A stretch of 64,000 bases of DNA, from contig NZ_JAVBNS010000032.1 of NCBI RefSeq assembly GCF_031551385.1, positions 1-64,000 on the forward strand, read 5' to 3'. Positions 34,703-42,993 of the stretch are shown here, piece by piece; the first letter of the stretch is position 1, and each line of letters starts with the position of its first letter. The translations under genes and the position numbers were made by a program. This DNA comes from Anaerosporobacter sp031551385. GTDB lineage: Bacteria; Bacillota; Clostridia; Lachnospirales; Lachnospiraceae. The notes below the pieces were generated by a model, which saw nothing but the letters and a program-made list of their open reading frames with translations, was not told the origin of the DNA and ran no database searches.

Positions 34703-35572
34703 ATGAGCTATAATAAAGATGATTATATAGAAGACGGTACAGACAAAGATGTAACAGAAGATATAGTAGAGATCATAATCGAAGATGTAGACGAGAATGT
34801 AGATCAAGGCGATGTAGAGATATATCGTAGAAGGCCACCGAGGCCACCACAACCACCGAGGCCACCACACCCACCGAGGCCACCGCAACCACCAAGGCCA
34901 CCACAACCACCGAGGCCACCGCAACCACCGAGGCCACCACAACCGCCGAGGCCACCGCAACCACCAAGACCGCAACCACCAAGGCCACCGCAACCACCGA
35001 GACCGCCAAGACCGCCACATCCAGCACCACCAAGAGGAATGTGGATTTCTAATGCATTTATTGAGAGGATTTCAAATGAAAGAGACACCATTTTGGCAAC
35101 GGTTGTTTATAGAGAGAATCCAAGGAGTAGAGAACAGACGGTTCGTTTAGTTGTATCGAGACAAACAAAAATTACGGATATGAATGGAAGAAGGTTAAGA
35201 CCAAGTGATTTAGAAGTAGGTATGGTGATTGATGCATTTATCTCAACGGCAATGACTAGGAGCATACCACCACAGGCAGAAGCTTTTGAAATCATTGTAG
35301 TAGGAAGAAGAGCGACGATACAAGAGTCAGTTGGAAGAATTGTTCAGGTAGATACAAGGAATAATTTTATTATTGTGGCGACTTCGGATCACAACTTTAA
35401 TATAATTCGTTTTAATGTTGGTCCTGAAACGGTGATATTGGATTTGCTTGGACGAAGGATTCGTCTAGGAGAATTGTTCCCAGGTTTAAGAGTAAGAGTA
35501 GAACATGCAACATTTATGACGGCGAGTATTCCTCCGCAAACGATAGCGTTTGTAATTAGAGTAATTCGATAA
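34703..35572 (+). CDS. Proline-repeat protein with duplicated C-terminal domain
   Basis: 289 residues, unknown function. An acidic N-terminus (about 1-42) is followed by a ~68-residue run of PPRPPQ units (about 43-110), then two copies of a beta-rich domain of ~80-90 residues. Matching segments are GRRLRPSDLEVGMVIDAF..SIPPQAEAFEI and GRRIRLGELFPGLRVRVE..SIPPQTIAFVI. No signal peptide or membrane helix is visible. The linker would form an extended polyproline rod; a spore or cell-envelope structural role is possible but unproven. The ATG is preceded by TGGAGATAAGT. The GGCGGT-type reverse frames in the repeat are artefacts of the low-complexity DNA. Confidence 0.7.
   Translation: MSYNKDDYIEDGTDKDVTEDIVEIIIEDVDENVDQGDVEIYRRRPPRPPQPPRPPHPPRPPQPPRPPQPPRPPQPPRPPQPPRPPQPPRPQPPRPPQPPRPPRPPHPAPPRGMWISNAFIERISNERDTILATVVYRENPRSREQTVRLVVSRQTKITDMNGRRLRPSDLEVGMVIDAFISTAMTRSIPPQAEAFEIIVVGRRATIQESVGRIVQVDTRNNFIIVATSDHNFNIIRFNVGPETVILDLLGRRIRLGELFPGLRVRVEHATFMTASIPPQTIAFVIRVIR
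34832..35030 (+). repeat. Tandem DNA repeat encoding PPRPPQ units
   Basis: Repeats of about 18 bp of the form CCACCGAGGCCACCGCAA fill this stretch, with scattered silent changes (CCG/CCA, AGG/AGA). It is coding and strongly biased in composition compared with its AT-rich surroundings. Unit number is likely to vary between strains. Confidence 0.85.
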
Positions 35573-35596
35573 AAGCTAAAAAGAGGTTGCCTCAAC

Positions 35597-35731
35597 TGAT
35601 ACTACGGATTGCTACACATTTCATGCTCTCGCAATCCTAAAACATTCGAAATTCGCTCTATTCGAGCAACTTTCTTATGTTTTGTGAGTCCCAAAGTCAT
35701 GCTTTTTTATGCAAGCATGACTTTGGGACTC
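35597..35731 (+). repeat. Second 3'-end repeat family, copy 2, with a 17-bp hairpin
   Basis: ACGGATTGCTACACATTTCATG (split: ACGGATTGCTAC then ACATTTCATGC) repeats copy 1. Downstream a perfect 17-bp stem (35686-35702 with 35715-35731) carries a 12-nt loop ending ATGCAA. It separates the convergent proline-repeat and amylase genes and probably ends both transcripts, although neither side has a long T-run. Confidence 0.65.
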
Positions 35732-35742
35732 TAGTATTTGTA

Positions 35743-38376
35743 TTATTGAGGAGTGCCGTTTGTTATTGTACCATTCTTAATAGAATAAGTACCTGTTGAA
35801 TTTAAGGCGTAGTTATTACCACCATTGTTGTCCCAGTTATTATTTCCATCGTTGAAACAACATTTTAGAGTAGTGTTAGTACCTAAATCAATTGTAATTA
35901 CTTTATATCCATTAACAGAAGAAGACATACGAACGCCAGGTGCACTTGTCCAAGAATCATTACCTACTTGATAATGAATGTTTGGAGAACTCCAAGTAGT
36001 ATAGTAATATACTGTAATGGTATTTGAGCTGCTACCGCTTGGCTCACCGCTGGTAACGTTACCATCATTGATAGTATAAGTTCCAGGAGTAGTGAACGTA
36101 TAGTTTAACTTATTATTGTTATCCCAAGTTCCACTTCCGTTGTTAAAGCAAGCAGTTAAAGCAGTGCTTGTACCTAAATCAATTGTAATTGTTTTGTAAC
36201 CAGCTACATTTGAAGTTGACATTGCTACTCCTGGAGAAGTAGTCCATGCACCAGTACCAACTTGATAGTGAATGTTAGCGTTGCTCCAAGTTGTTTTGTA
36301 GAATATAGTAACACTATTGTCTACAACAGCTTGTTTCTTTCCATTGCTATTATATGTAGCGTTATCTTCAACTGCAAATCCCTGTAATTTGGCGGCAGGA
36401 ACTTGGTTTACTTTATCATTAAAGATAACTAATGGTTGACTGAAATCTTCTGTAAATGTAAGACTGTATAGACCAGTACTTTCTTTTTGCATTGCAGTAC
36501 CTGGCCATGCATTCAATAATTGTACAGTCGTTCCACTTTCATCGTATACATATGCATAGATGGAATCAGACCAAGAAGATGGTTTTTCAAAATAAATTGT
36601 TGTACCTGCACCTTGTTCTACTTTTTTCGTATTGTAAGTTTGTGTAACAGTAGTTCCGTCAGAACCAACACCTGTAAGTGTAATCTTGTACTCAGTATTA
36701 ACTGGGTCACCAGCACCAATTGTTAATGGTTCTCCATTTGTATAGTAAACAACATTGTTTGCATTTACTTTATAGTATGCAGATGCTGTATTTTGTGCTT
36801 TTAGTGTAAATGTAACCGAATCAGAAGTAAATGTTGCTTTGAAGTTATCAAGAGATACACTTGGTGTATTGTCAGTGTAGTTCATTAATACAACAGAGCT
36901 ACGTGCTGGAATAGTACCAGTAATAATATGATTCTTTACTTCGAATCGGCTGTGGTCATCAGTAATACTGTAATATGTACCATCTTGTAATTGCGTTTGG
37001 CAATTGATGTAGTAACTGTTATATTTTGCATTAACGATAACGTTACCAATTGTTCCGCGTTGAATCATAAGAACATTGGAATCTCCATTAGGATTTTCTA
37101 AGTTCTCAGATTGTCCAACCATTGCGTTTCTGAATTTGTTAACAGCAGCAACCTCATCATCTTTGTATAAATCACTTCCGGCAATACCGATTTGGTTTGT
37201 TCCCCATTTGTTTGATGGGCCTCCACCATTAGGTCTACTAAAGAATAAAGGTGCGCCATCTTTTCTAGCAGAGATTACTGCCCAAGCTAATTTTACTTGT
37301 TCATCGTTAAGTTGTGACCAAGTACCATCGTTGATGTAGTTGTCATGGGATTCTACCCAAGTTACTAAATCAGAAGTATTTACTCCGCTTGGAACATCAT
37401 AAGATTGGATTGAACCTTTGTTTAAGTTGTTACTTGTAATGGAACTACGAATTTTTGAACCGTAAGAGCTAGTAGTGGTAGAACCAATTTCCCTTACATA
37501 AGCATCAAGACGTTCATTGTCTCCTTGAAGTACTTCTCCATAATTAAAGATGTTGCTTGCATTTGTAATTTCTTTTGTTACTCTTGACCAGAAATTATTT
37601 GTAACGCCACTTGGTCTGTCATCATCAGATAATCCGATGTGTTTTGCAGTGTCATAACGGAATCCATCAGCACCACATGCGATACAATCATTTAAGAAGT
37701 TGATAAAGTAGTTTTGGAATCCCCAATTTTCCGTATCTACATCTGGAAGTCCACCGTCCATAGAGTAACGTGTACATTGAAGGCGGTTAGAGTATGAATT
37801 ACATTTAGTAAATCCAGTGCTATGATATAGATTTCCGCCCGCTGAATTTTTTAAATTAGAAGATACTTTGTTCGTGTTGTTTGCTGTGTGGTTTGGAACA
37901 ACGTCAACGACAATTTTAATACCGTATTTGTCTGCTTCCGCACACATTGCTTTGAATTCTTCACGTGAGCCTAATTGGTAATTTCCGATTGTCCAATCTG
38001 TTGGTTGATAGTGCCACCACCAGCAGCCACCTTTTCCATCATCGCTTCCGCCATAAAGTTTCATAGTAGGATAACTGTCATCTACAGCGTTGATAGGTGA
38101 AGTTTGGATACTTGAATATCCAGCATCAGCTATGCTTTTCATGTTTGCTTTAATCGTATTAAAACTCCAACAAAATGCATGTAAGATAGCACCATCGCTA
38201 ATTTTTTCTGTAGGTGCAACACTCACTGAGCTAGTATCTGAGTTTGAAGTACTAACAGTTGAGCTTGCGAAAATAGTGTCATAATTAACTGAAGAAATGG
38301 ATAGAGCTGCAACAAGAAGTAGTACTAGCAGCCTTTTAAAAATGTTTTTTTGATTCCCTGAAATTTTTGAAAACAA
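35743..38376 (-). CDS. Secreted GH13 alpha-amylase with starch-binding modules
   Basis: Extracellular starch endo-hydrolase of 877 residues. TTG start (38376) behind GGGAGG; signal peptide of about 37-40 residues. The GH13 barrel spans about 55-420, with nucleophile Asp in GFRYDTAK, acid/base Glu in NYGEVLQG and the third carboxylate in ESHDNYI, then the C-terminal beta domain. A starch-binding module (about 590-690, FEKPSSWSDSIYAYVYDE) and two tandem CBM26-type repeats (about 695-785 and 790-877; YYTTWSSPNIHYQVG, PGVRMSSS) complete it. No cell-wall anchor is seen, so it is released. Its promoter contains a palindrome. It supplies maltodextrins to the MalEFG system at 58353. Confidence 0.93.
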   Translation of the reverse strand: MFSKISGNQKNIFKRLLVLLLVAALSISSVNYDTIFASSTVSTSNSDTSSVSVAPTEKISDGAILHAFCWSFNTIKANMKSIADAGYSSIQTSPINAVDDSYPTMKLYGGSDDGKGGCWWWHYQPTDWTIGNYQLGSREEFKAMCAEADKYGIKIVVDVVPNHTANNTNKVSSNLKNSAGGNLYHSTGFTKCNSYSNRLQCTRYSMDGGLPDVDTENWGFQNYFINFLNDCIACGADGFRYDTAKHIGLSDDDRPSGVTNNFWSRVTKEITNASNIFNYGEVLQGDNERLDAYVREIGSTTTSSYGSKIRSSITSNNLNKGSIQSYDVPSGVNTSDLVTWVESHDNYINDGTWSQLNDEQVKLAWAVISARKDGAPLFFSRPNGGGPSNKWGTNQIGIAGSDLYKDDEVAAVNKFRNAMVGQSENLENPNGDSNVLMIQRGTIGNVIVNAKYNSYYINCQTQLQDGTYYSITDDHSRFEVKNHIITGTIPARSSVVLMNYTDNTPSVSLDNFKATFTSDSVTFTLKAQNTASAYYKVNANNVVYYTNGEPLTIGAGDPVNTEYKITLTGVGSDGTTVTQTYNTKKVEQGAGTTIYFEKPSSWSDSIYAYVYDESGTTVQLLNAWPGTAMQKESTGLYSLTFTEDFSQPLVIFNDKVNQVPAAKLQGFAVEDNATYNSNGKKQAVVDNSVTIFYKTTWSNANIHYQVGTGAWTTSPGVAMSTSNVAGYKTITIDLGTSTALTACFNNGSGTWDNNNKLNYTFTTPGTYTINDGNVTSGEPSGSSSNTITVYYYTTWSSPNIHYQVGNDSWTSAPGVRMSSSVNGYKVITIDLGTNTTLKCCFNDGNNNWDNNGGNNYALNSTGTYSIKNGTITNGTPQ

Positions 38377-38466
38377 TGTTTTAACCTCCCAAATTTAAAT
38401 ATATAGTTTGTAGTACAAAAGAACCTCCTCCCCATGTAAAGTATATATGTTTTACATACGTCATTT

Positions 38467-38496
38467 TATATAGCATATGCTAAGTTAAGATGACAA
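38467..38496 (-). promoter_or_regulatory. Amylase promoter with palindromic operator in the spacer
   Basis: On the minus strand TTGTCA (38496-38491) and TATATA (38472-38467) are 18 bp apart. The 12-bp palindrome TAGCATATGCTA (38471-38482) fills much of the spacer and touches the -10, a position suited to repression. Confidence 0.5.
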
Positions 38497-38651
38497 TATT
38501 AAAACCTTGAGAAATGTGTTAAAGCATAAAAGGATATTTGTAGAAATTAGTAATTCATTGACTTGCTTTAGGATAATCGAAAAACGAACATATTACAATA
38601 TCTAAAAAATACAATGTTTTTGGTAAAAATATAGTAATAATGCACAAATGT

Positions 38652-38667
38652 ATCGAAAGATTTCGAT
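38652..38667. promoter_or_regulatory. 16-bp palindrome ATCGAAAGATTTCGAT
   Basis: Perfect 7-2-7 inverted repeat about 275 bp upstream of the amylase. It contains CGAAA words like those of the malQ operators (53969, 54234), so it could be a distal site for the LacI regulator at 52334. Distance makes this uncertain. The rest of 38500-38690 shows nothing clear. Confidence 0.35.
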
Positions 38668-38694
38668 TAAATCAAGGAAAAAAGGGAAGACAAA

Positions 38695-38735
38695 AAAGAG
38701 CGAATTTTCAAAAATTTTTTGAAAATTCGCTCTTT
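38695..38735 (-). terminator. Terminator of the P-type ATPase gene
   Basis: A near-perfect stem (AAAGAGCGAATTTTC at 38695-38709 with GAAAATTCGCTCTTT at 38721-38735) is followed on the minus strand by TTTGTC after a T-run. It lies 78 nt past the ATPase stop. Confidence 0.8.
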
Positions 38736-38812
38736 AAATTGGAAATCTAGTAATTTGTTCCGAAAATAGTGCTGTAAAAATGTATATTATTGACAGTTTC
38801 TCTGCGGGATTT

Positions 38813-41233
38813 TTATGACAAATTATATTTTAAAGCTCTGATAGAATTAAATATTGCAATCAATGCAACACCAACATCGGCGAAAATTGCTAACCACATA
38901 GAACCCATACCAATAGCAAGTAGAACAAGAACAATAGCTTTGATACCCAGTGATAAAATAATGTTTTCTGTTACAATTTTACGAGTTCGTTTGGCAATTT
39001 TAATTGCATCTGCAATTTTTGATGGTTCATCTGTCATAATTACGATATCAGCGGCTTCAATGGCTGCATCAGAGCCAACACCACCCATGGCAATACCGAT
39101 ATCAGCTCTAGCAAGCACTGGAGCATCGTTCATTCCATCGCCAGTGAAGATGATATTCTTCTTCTTATCTTTCATCTGAAGTAATTCTTCAATTTTGTCT
39201 ACTTTATCACCTGGCAATAACTCAGAGTAAATGGTATCAAGACCTAATTCCTTACCAACAATTTCAGCAGAAGCCTTAATATCACCTGTTAACATAACAG
39301 TTTGAATTCCAAGTTCGTGTAAGGTAGAAAGTGCTTGTTTGGAATCTTTTTTTACTTGATCTGAGATAATAAGATAACCAACAAATGTATCGTTAATAGC
39401 AACATATACAACACTTCCTAATGTATTAACAGGTGCTTCATCAAAAGCAATGTTAAACTTTTTCATAAGTTTTGTACTCCCAGCAAAAACAGTTTGTTTT
39501 GCGAAAGTAGCACGTATTCCATGACCAGCGATTTCTTCGTAATTGCTTATCAGATTCGATGCAGAATTTATATTAGCCGCATCCGTAATTGATTTGGCAA
39601 TCGGATGATTGGAGTAGCTTTCCGCAAGACCAGTTACATAAAGCAATTGATTCGATGCAGATTGCAGTTGGTTACTTTCTTCGGCTGAGAGTACATTGGC
39701 AAGGGCTGTTTCATTAGCAACATGAATCGTAGTTACTTCGAATACACCTTGTGTTAATGTTCCTGTCTTATCAAAAACAGCAGTTTCCACAGAGTTTAGT
39801 GCTTCAAGGTAATTGCTTCCTTTTACAAGAATTCCATGTTTGGAAGCACAGCCGATGCCACCAAAGAATCCAAGAGGAATTGATATTACTAAGGCACAAG
39901 GACAAGACACAACTAGGAAACCACAAGCACGATAAATCCATAGTGAGAAATCATACGAGCCAGTAAAAATCGGAGGAAGTACAGCCAACAATAGCGCTAA
40001 CAAAACAACAACAGGTGTGTAGATTGCAGCAAATTTAGTAATAAAGTTTTCTGTACTTGATTTACGGTTAGAAGCATTCTCAACGAGGTCCAATACTTTT
40101 GCAACTGTTGAATCAGAATATAGTTTGCTAACCTTAATAAACAAAGTACCACTTCCATTAATACTTCCACTTAATACAGAATCCCCAGCAGAAGCACTTC
40201 GAGGAACAGATTCCCCAGTTAAAGAAGAGGTATCAACAAACGAAGAACCTTCAATAACTTCACCATCAAGAGGAATTCTCTCGCTTGGTTTTACAATGAT
40301 AACATCTCCAATCGCTACTTCTTCAGGATCAACAGTTACAACGCCAGAAGGAGTTTGTAGATTCGCATAATCAGGTTTTAAGTTCATAACAGACTTTAAT
40401 TGCTTTCTTGAATTATCAACGACAATGTCTTGAAGAAGTTCACCAATTTGGAACAAAAGCATAACGGCGAGTGCTTCTGGGTATTGCTTAGTAAAGAAAG
40501 CACCAAGTGTAGCAACAAACATTAGGAAATTCTCATCAAATATCTGACCATGAGAGATATTCTTCACAGAGGTAATAAGAATCTCATAGGATAGAATAAG
40601 GTATCCAACAACCAATATAATGAGTCCAAGAGGATTAGGAATATCAAATACAATCGGAATAAAACCAATAATTGTTCCAATTAGTAGAGTAAGTATCTTT
40701 TTCGCTAAAGCCCCTTTCGAGTGGTCACCACCATGCTCATGACTGTGAGAATGAGCCGAGCTAGATTTTTCATGGTTATGTTCGTCTTCATGATGATGTT
40801 CTTCGCCACAGCCACAATCCTCGTGTTCATGATGCTGCTCTCCACCACAGCCACAAGCCTCATGTTCATGATGATGATGTTCTCCACCACAGCCGCAAGC
40901 CTCGTGTTCATGATGATGATGTTCCCCACCACAATCACAAGCCTCATGTTCGTGAGAATGCTCTTCCTCACGGTGAGGAGTGGCAGGTCTTATGTTAGAT
41001 TGAATAGGCGATACAATCACCTGACTTTCAATATTACTACAGATTGTCTGAAGCGTAGGTAGAATCTCATCTAAAAGCTTATCATCCTTAAATGTAACAA
41101 ATAATTTCTTATTAACAAAATTTATCTGAGCATCCTCAACGATATCTAAAGAATTAATTTTCTTCTCCATCTTAGCCGCACAATTAGCACAGCCAAGATT
41201 CTCTACATTGAATGTATATTTTTTGGAATTCAT
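38813..41233 (-). CDS. Zn/Cd/Pb-type P1B ATPase with His/Cys-rich repeat region
   Basis: Metal-exporting ATPase of 806 residues. An N-terminal HMA domain with GCANC (about 1-75) is followed by a ~95-residue region of repeated HEHEACGCGGEHHH-like units (about 92-170), likely to chelate zinc or cadmium. The transmembrane metal site is SCPCALV, the phosphorylation site DKTGTLT, the P1B marker SNHPIAKS and the hinge GDGMNDAP. The CPC plus a His-rich, non-copper type N-terminus favours Zn/Cd/Pb over Cu. GAAAGGGG gives the start. The ArsR-family gene upstream on the same strand is its probable regulator, although ~530 bp and a repeat element separate them. Confidence 0.9.
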   Translation of the reverse strand: MNSKKYTFNVENLGCANCAAKMEKKINSLDIVEDAQINFVNKKLFVTFKDDKLLDEILPTLQTICSNIESQVIVSPIQSNIRPATPHREEEHSHEHEACDCGGEHHHHEHEACGCGGEHHHHEHEACGCGGEQHHEHEDCGCGEEHHHEDEHNHEKSSSAHSHSHEHGGDHSKGALAKKILTLLIGTIIGFIPIVFDIPNPLGLIILVVGYLILSYEILITSVKNISHGQIFDENFLMFVATLGAFFTKQYPEALAVMLLFQIGELLQDIVVDNSRKQLKSVMNLKPDYANLQTPSGVVTVDPEEVAIGDVIIVKPSERIPLDGEVIEGSSFVDTSSLTGESVPRSASAGDSVLSGSINGSGTLFIKVSKLYSDSTVAKVLDLVENASNRKSSTENFITKFAAIYTPVVVLLALLLAVLPPIFTGSYDFSLWIYRACGFLVVSCPCALVISIPLGFFGGIGCASKHGILVKGSNYLEALNSVETAVFDKTGTLTQGVFEVTTIHVANETALANVLSAEESNQLQSASNQLLYVTGLAESYSNHPIAKSITDAANINSASNLISNYEEIAGHGIRATFAKQTVFAGSTKLMKKFNIAFDEAPVNTLGSVVYVAINDTFVGYLIISDQVKKDSKQALSTLHELGIQTVMLTGDIKASAEIVGKELGLDTIYSELLPGDKVDKIEELLQMKDKKKNIIFTGDGMNDAPVLARADIGIAMGGVGSDAAIEAADIVIMTDEPSKIADAIKIAKRTRKIVTENIILSLGIKAIVLVLLAIGMGSMWLAIFADVGVALIAIFNSIRALKYNLS

Positions 41234-41468
41234 AATAGTAAGCCCCTTTCTATATTGTCTTGTATAGGTATGTAATTGCGAAAATGTGATTTATAGTTTC
41301 TGAATTTGGGTTATAGTATATTAATAAAAAAATTAAGTGTATTGAGCGTCTTACAATTAATGAGTGAAATTCAGGTGGCAAAAGGTTAATAATAACCTCA
41401 ACAAAAATACTGGGTAATATTTATTCAATCATCAAAGTTACTCGCATTTGTATGCCAGTAAAGTAGAC
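41234..41468. other. Intergenic region upstream of the P-type ATPase
   Basis: On the minus strand AT-rich sequence with TATACTAT near 41320 may be the ATPase promoter. A small hairpin AGGTTA/TAACCT (41383-41398), followed on the minus strand by TTTTG, could be a weak terminator for the arsR transcript. Nothing else is evident. Confidence 0.35.
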
Positions 41469-41749
41469 GTGCAAAACTTCGATACCTATCCTTGCTTATT
41501 CACTGGCGTTCTCTAATAAAAAAACGATAGCGAAACACCTATAGTACTTCTTAGTGTGTACATCTATAACCTAGGAAGGCGAGGCATGGACGCCGAGCCA
41601 GCCTGAGCTGAGGCAGGATGCCGAATCGAGGGCGTTTCCGTAACTTTTCAATATCTGTCTGTACACACTTAGAAGTTCTTAGGCGTGTAGCGTGTTTTGT
41701 GTTAGAGAACGCCAGCGAATAAGCCTCGAAAACCTACAAAGTTTTGCAC
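41469..41749 (-). repeat. Long fold-back 3'-UTR element, copy C (type I)
   Basis: Outer arms GTGCAAAACTT (41469-41479) and AAGTTTTGCAC (41739-41749). The copy-specific helix pairs GCTTATTCaCTGGCGTTC (41494-41511) with GAACGCCAGcGAATAAGC (41706-41723). Core and internal loops match copies A and E in reverse complement. It begins 13 nt past the arsR stop in sense orientation. Confidence 0.87.
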
Positions 41750-41762
41750 CGCACTATCTTTA

Positions 41763-42125
41763 TCACTCAAGGACATGTGAAAGACCTTGATCGAAGATTC
41801 GTTTTACGTGTTCATCGGCTAAAGAGTAGAACACGGTTTTTCCAGCTTTGCGATTCTTAACAAGCTTAGCTGTTTTGAGAACGCGGAGCTGATGGGAAAT
41901 TGCAGATTGTGTCATGCCAAGAAGTTCTGCAATATCGCATACACACATTTCGGATTCGAAAAGTGCACATAGGATTTTAATTCGTGTAGTATCACCAAAA
42001 ATCTTAAAAAGTTCGGCAAGGTCGTATAAAATTTCCTCGTCGGGCATAATAGATTTAACAGAAGTTAAAAGCTCTTCGTGTACACAATCACAAGAGCAAG
42101 TTTCAGCGTGTTTTGTATCGATCAT
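41763..42125 (-). CDS. ArsR/SmtB-family metal-responsive repressor (CadC-like)
   Basis: 120-residue winged-helix repressor expected to release DNA when Zn, Cd or Pb binds. The N-terminal CSCDC and the CVCD motif in the recognition region correspond to the metal-thiolate site of CadC-type sensors; the DNA-reading helix is TQSAISHQLRVLK. A near-consensus promoter and an SmtB-type operator lie directly upstream, arguing for autoregulation. The nearby P1B ATPase on the same strand is the obvious target. The ATG follows AAGGAGAGA. Confidence 0.88.
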   Translation of the reverse strand: MIDTKHAETCSCDCVHEELLTSVKSIMPDEEILYDLAELFKIFGDTTRIKILCALFESEMCVCDIAELLGMTQSAISHQLRVLKTAKLVKNRKAGKTVFYSLADEHVKRIFDQGLSHVLE

Positions 42126-42166
42126 AGATATCTCTCCTTATATGTAAAATGTGTGACTAAGTAAAC

Positions 42167-42186
42167 ATATGAATAACTGTTCATAT
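42167..42186 (-). promoter_or_regulatory. SmtB/CadC-type operator
   Basis: ATATGAA and TTCATAT (42167-42173, 42180-42186) flank a 6-nt centre. Read on the minus strand it contains TGAACA-GT-TATTCA, the 6-2-6 form known for SmtB operators. It begins about 5 bp downstream of the arsR -10, where a repressor would block initiation. Confidence 0.75.
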
Positions 42187-42190
42187 AACG

Positions 42191-42219
42191 ATTATAAGAT
42201 ATAAAAAAGCATTTGTCAA
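42191..42219 (-). promoter_or_regulatory. arsR promoter, full consensus
   Basis: Minus-strand TTGACA (42219-42214), 17 bp, TATAAT (42196-42191). It lies back to back with the tetR promoter, their -35 boxes 15 bp apart. Confidence 0.88.
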
Positions 42220-42234
42220 CACAAATTATCCCTA

Positions 42235-42263
42235 TTGACAGTTTGTATACCGATTGGTATACT
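42235..42263 (+). promoter_or_regulatory. tetR promoter with self-type operator
   Basis: TTGACA (42235-42240), 17 bp, TATACT (42258-42263). The inverted repeat GTATACC-gatt-GGTATAC (42245-42262) fills the spacer and overlaps the -10, a typical autorepression site for TetR proteins. Confidence 0.85.
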
Positions 42264-42293
42264 GGATTTAATAAGGAATATTGGAGGTGTGCG

Positions 42294-42890
42294 GTGGAAC
42301 AATTACAAGAGATGGATAACAGAGAAAAGATATTAGAATGTGCGTTAAGTCTGTTTTATCAGAAAGGATACGATGCAGTAGGGGTACAAGAAATTGTTAC
42401 GTTAGCAGGAATAACAAAGCCAACTATGTACTACTATTTTAAAAGTAAGTATGGTTTACTGGAAGCACTTTTACAGGAACGCTGTTGCAAGATAAATGAG
42501 CAGTTGCGTGAAGCAGCGTATTATAATGGAGATTTGGTGCATACACTAGAACAGTATGCAAAAACAATGTTCACCATAGCGGAATCCGATATTCGATTTT
42601 ATTACCTTATCCTATCTTTGTTCTATTCTGCAAGGGAAAATGAAACATATAAAGCAATTAGCCCATATATGAAAGAGCAATTTGCTATAATACGAGGAAT
42701 TTTTGAACATGCAGCAGGATATCTAGGTAATATGAACGGAAGACAAGAACAATTTGCAGTAGGTTTTTCGGGTATATTAAACAACTATATACTTGTATAT
42801 TTTGAAAGAGAGCATGCAGCAGGTAGATTTGTTAATGATAGAGCAATCTATTCTCTTGTTCATCAATTTATGTATGGAATTGTAGTGTAG
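42294..42890 (+). CDS. TetR-family transcriptional regulator
   Basis: 198 residues. The GTG at 42294, 7 nt after GGAGGTG, is the start; longer readings begin upstream of the promoter and cannot be translated from it. The N-terminal helix-turn-helix (ILECALSLFYQKGYDAVGVQEI..AGITKPTMYYYFKSKYGLLEALL) is canonical. The C-terminal ~140 residues form the helical ligand domain, with no recognised effector motif. The operator over its own promoter indicates autorepression. The downstream neighbours are a cytosolic amylase and glgB about 100 bp away, so it may control them, but that is inference. Confidence 0.88.
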   Translation: MEQLQEMDNREKILECALSLFYQKGYDAVGVQEIVTLAGITKPTMYYYFKSKYGLLEALLQERCCKINEQLREAAYYNGDLVHTLEQYAKTMFTIAESDIRFYYLILSLFYSARENETYKAISPYMKEQFAIIRGIFEHAAGYLGNMNGRQEQFAVGFSGILNNYILVYFEREHAAGRFVNDRAIYSLVHQFMYGIVV

Positions 42891-42993
42891 GTAGCAACCG
42901 ATTGGATAGAGTGGCTTATAAATGTTGCAAAGCGGTTTTACGTCACTGGTCACGAAGCGAACAGTAACATTTTCACAGAAGGGAATGATTGAT

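Noticed and set aside
34832..35030. CRISPR-like regular repeat
   Set aside because: Units are contiguous ~18-bp coding repeats without spacers, in frame with PPRPPQ.
34643..35091. Minus-strand open frames rich in Trp, Gly or Val opposite the proline-repeat gene
   Set aside because: They are mirror frames of the CCACCG repeat with no ribosome site and implausible composition.
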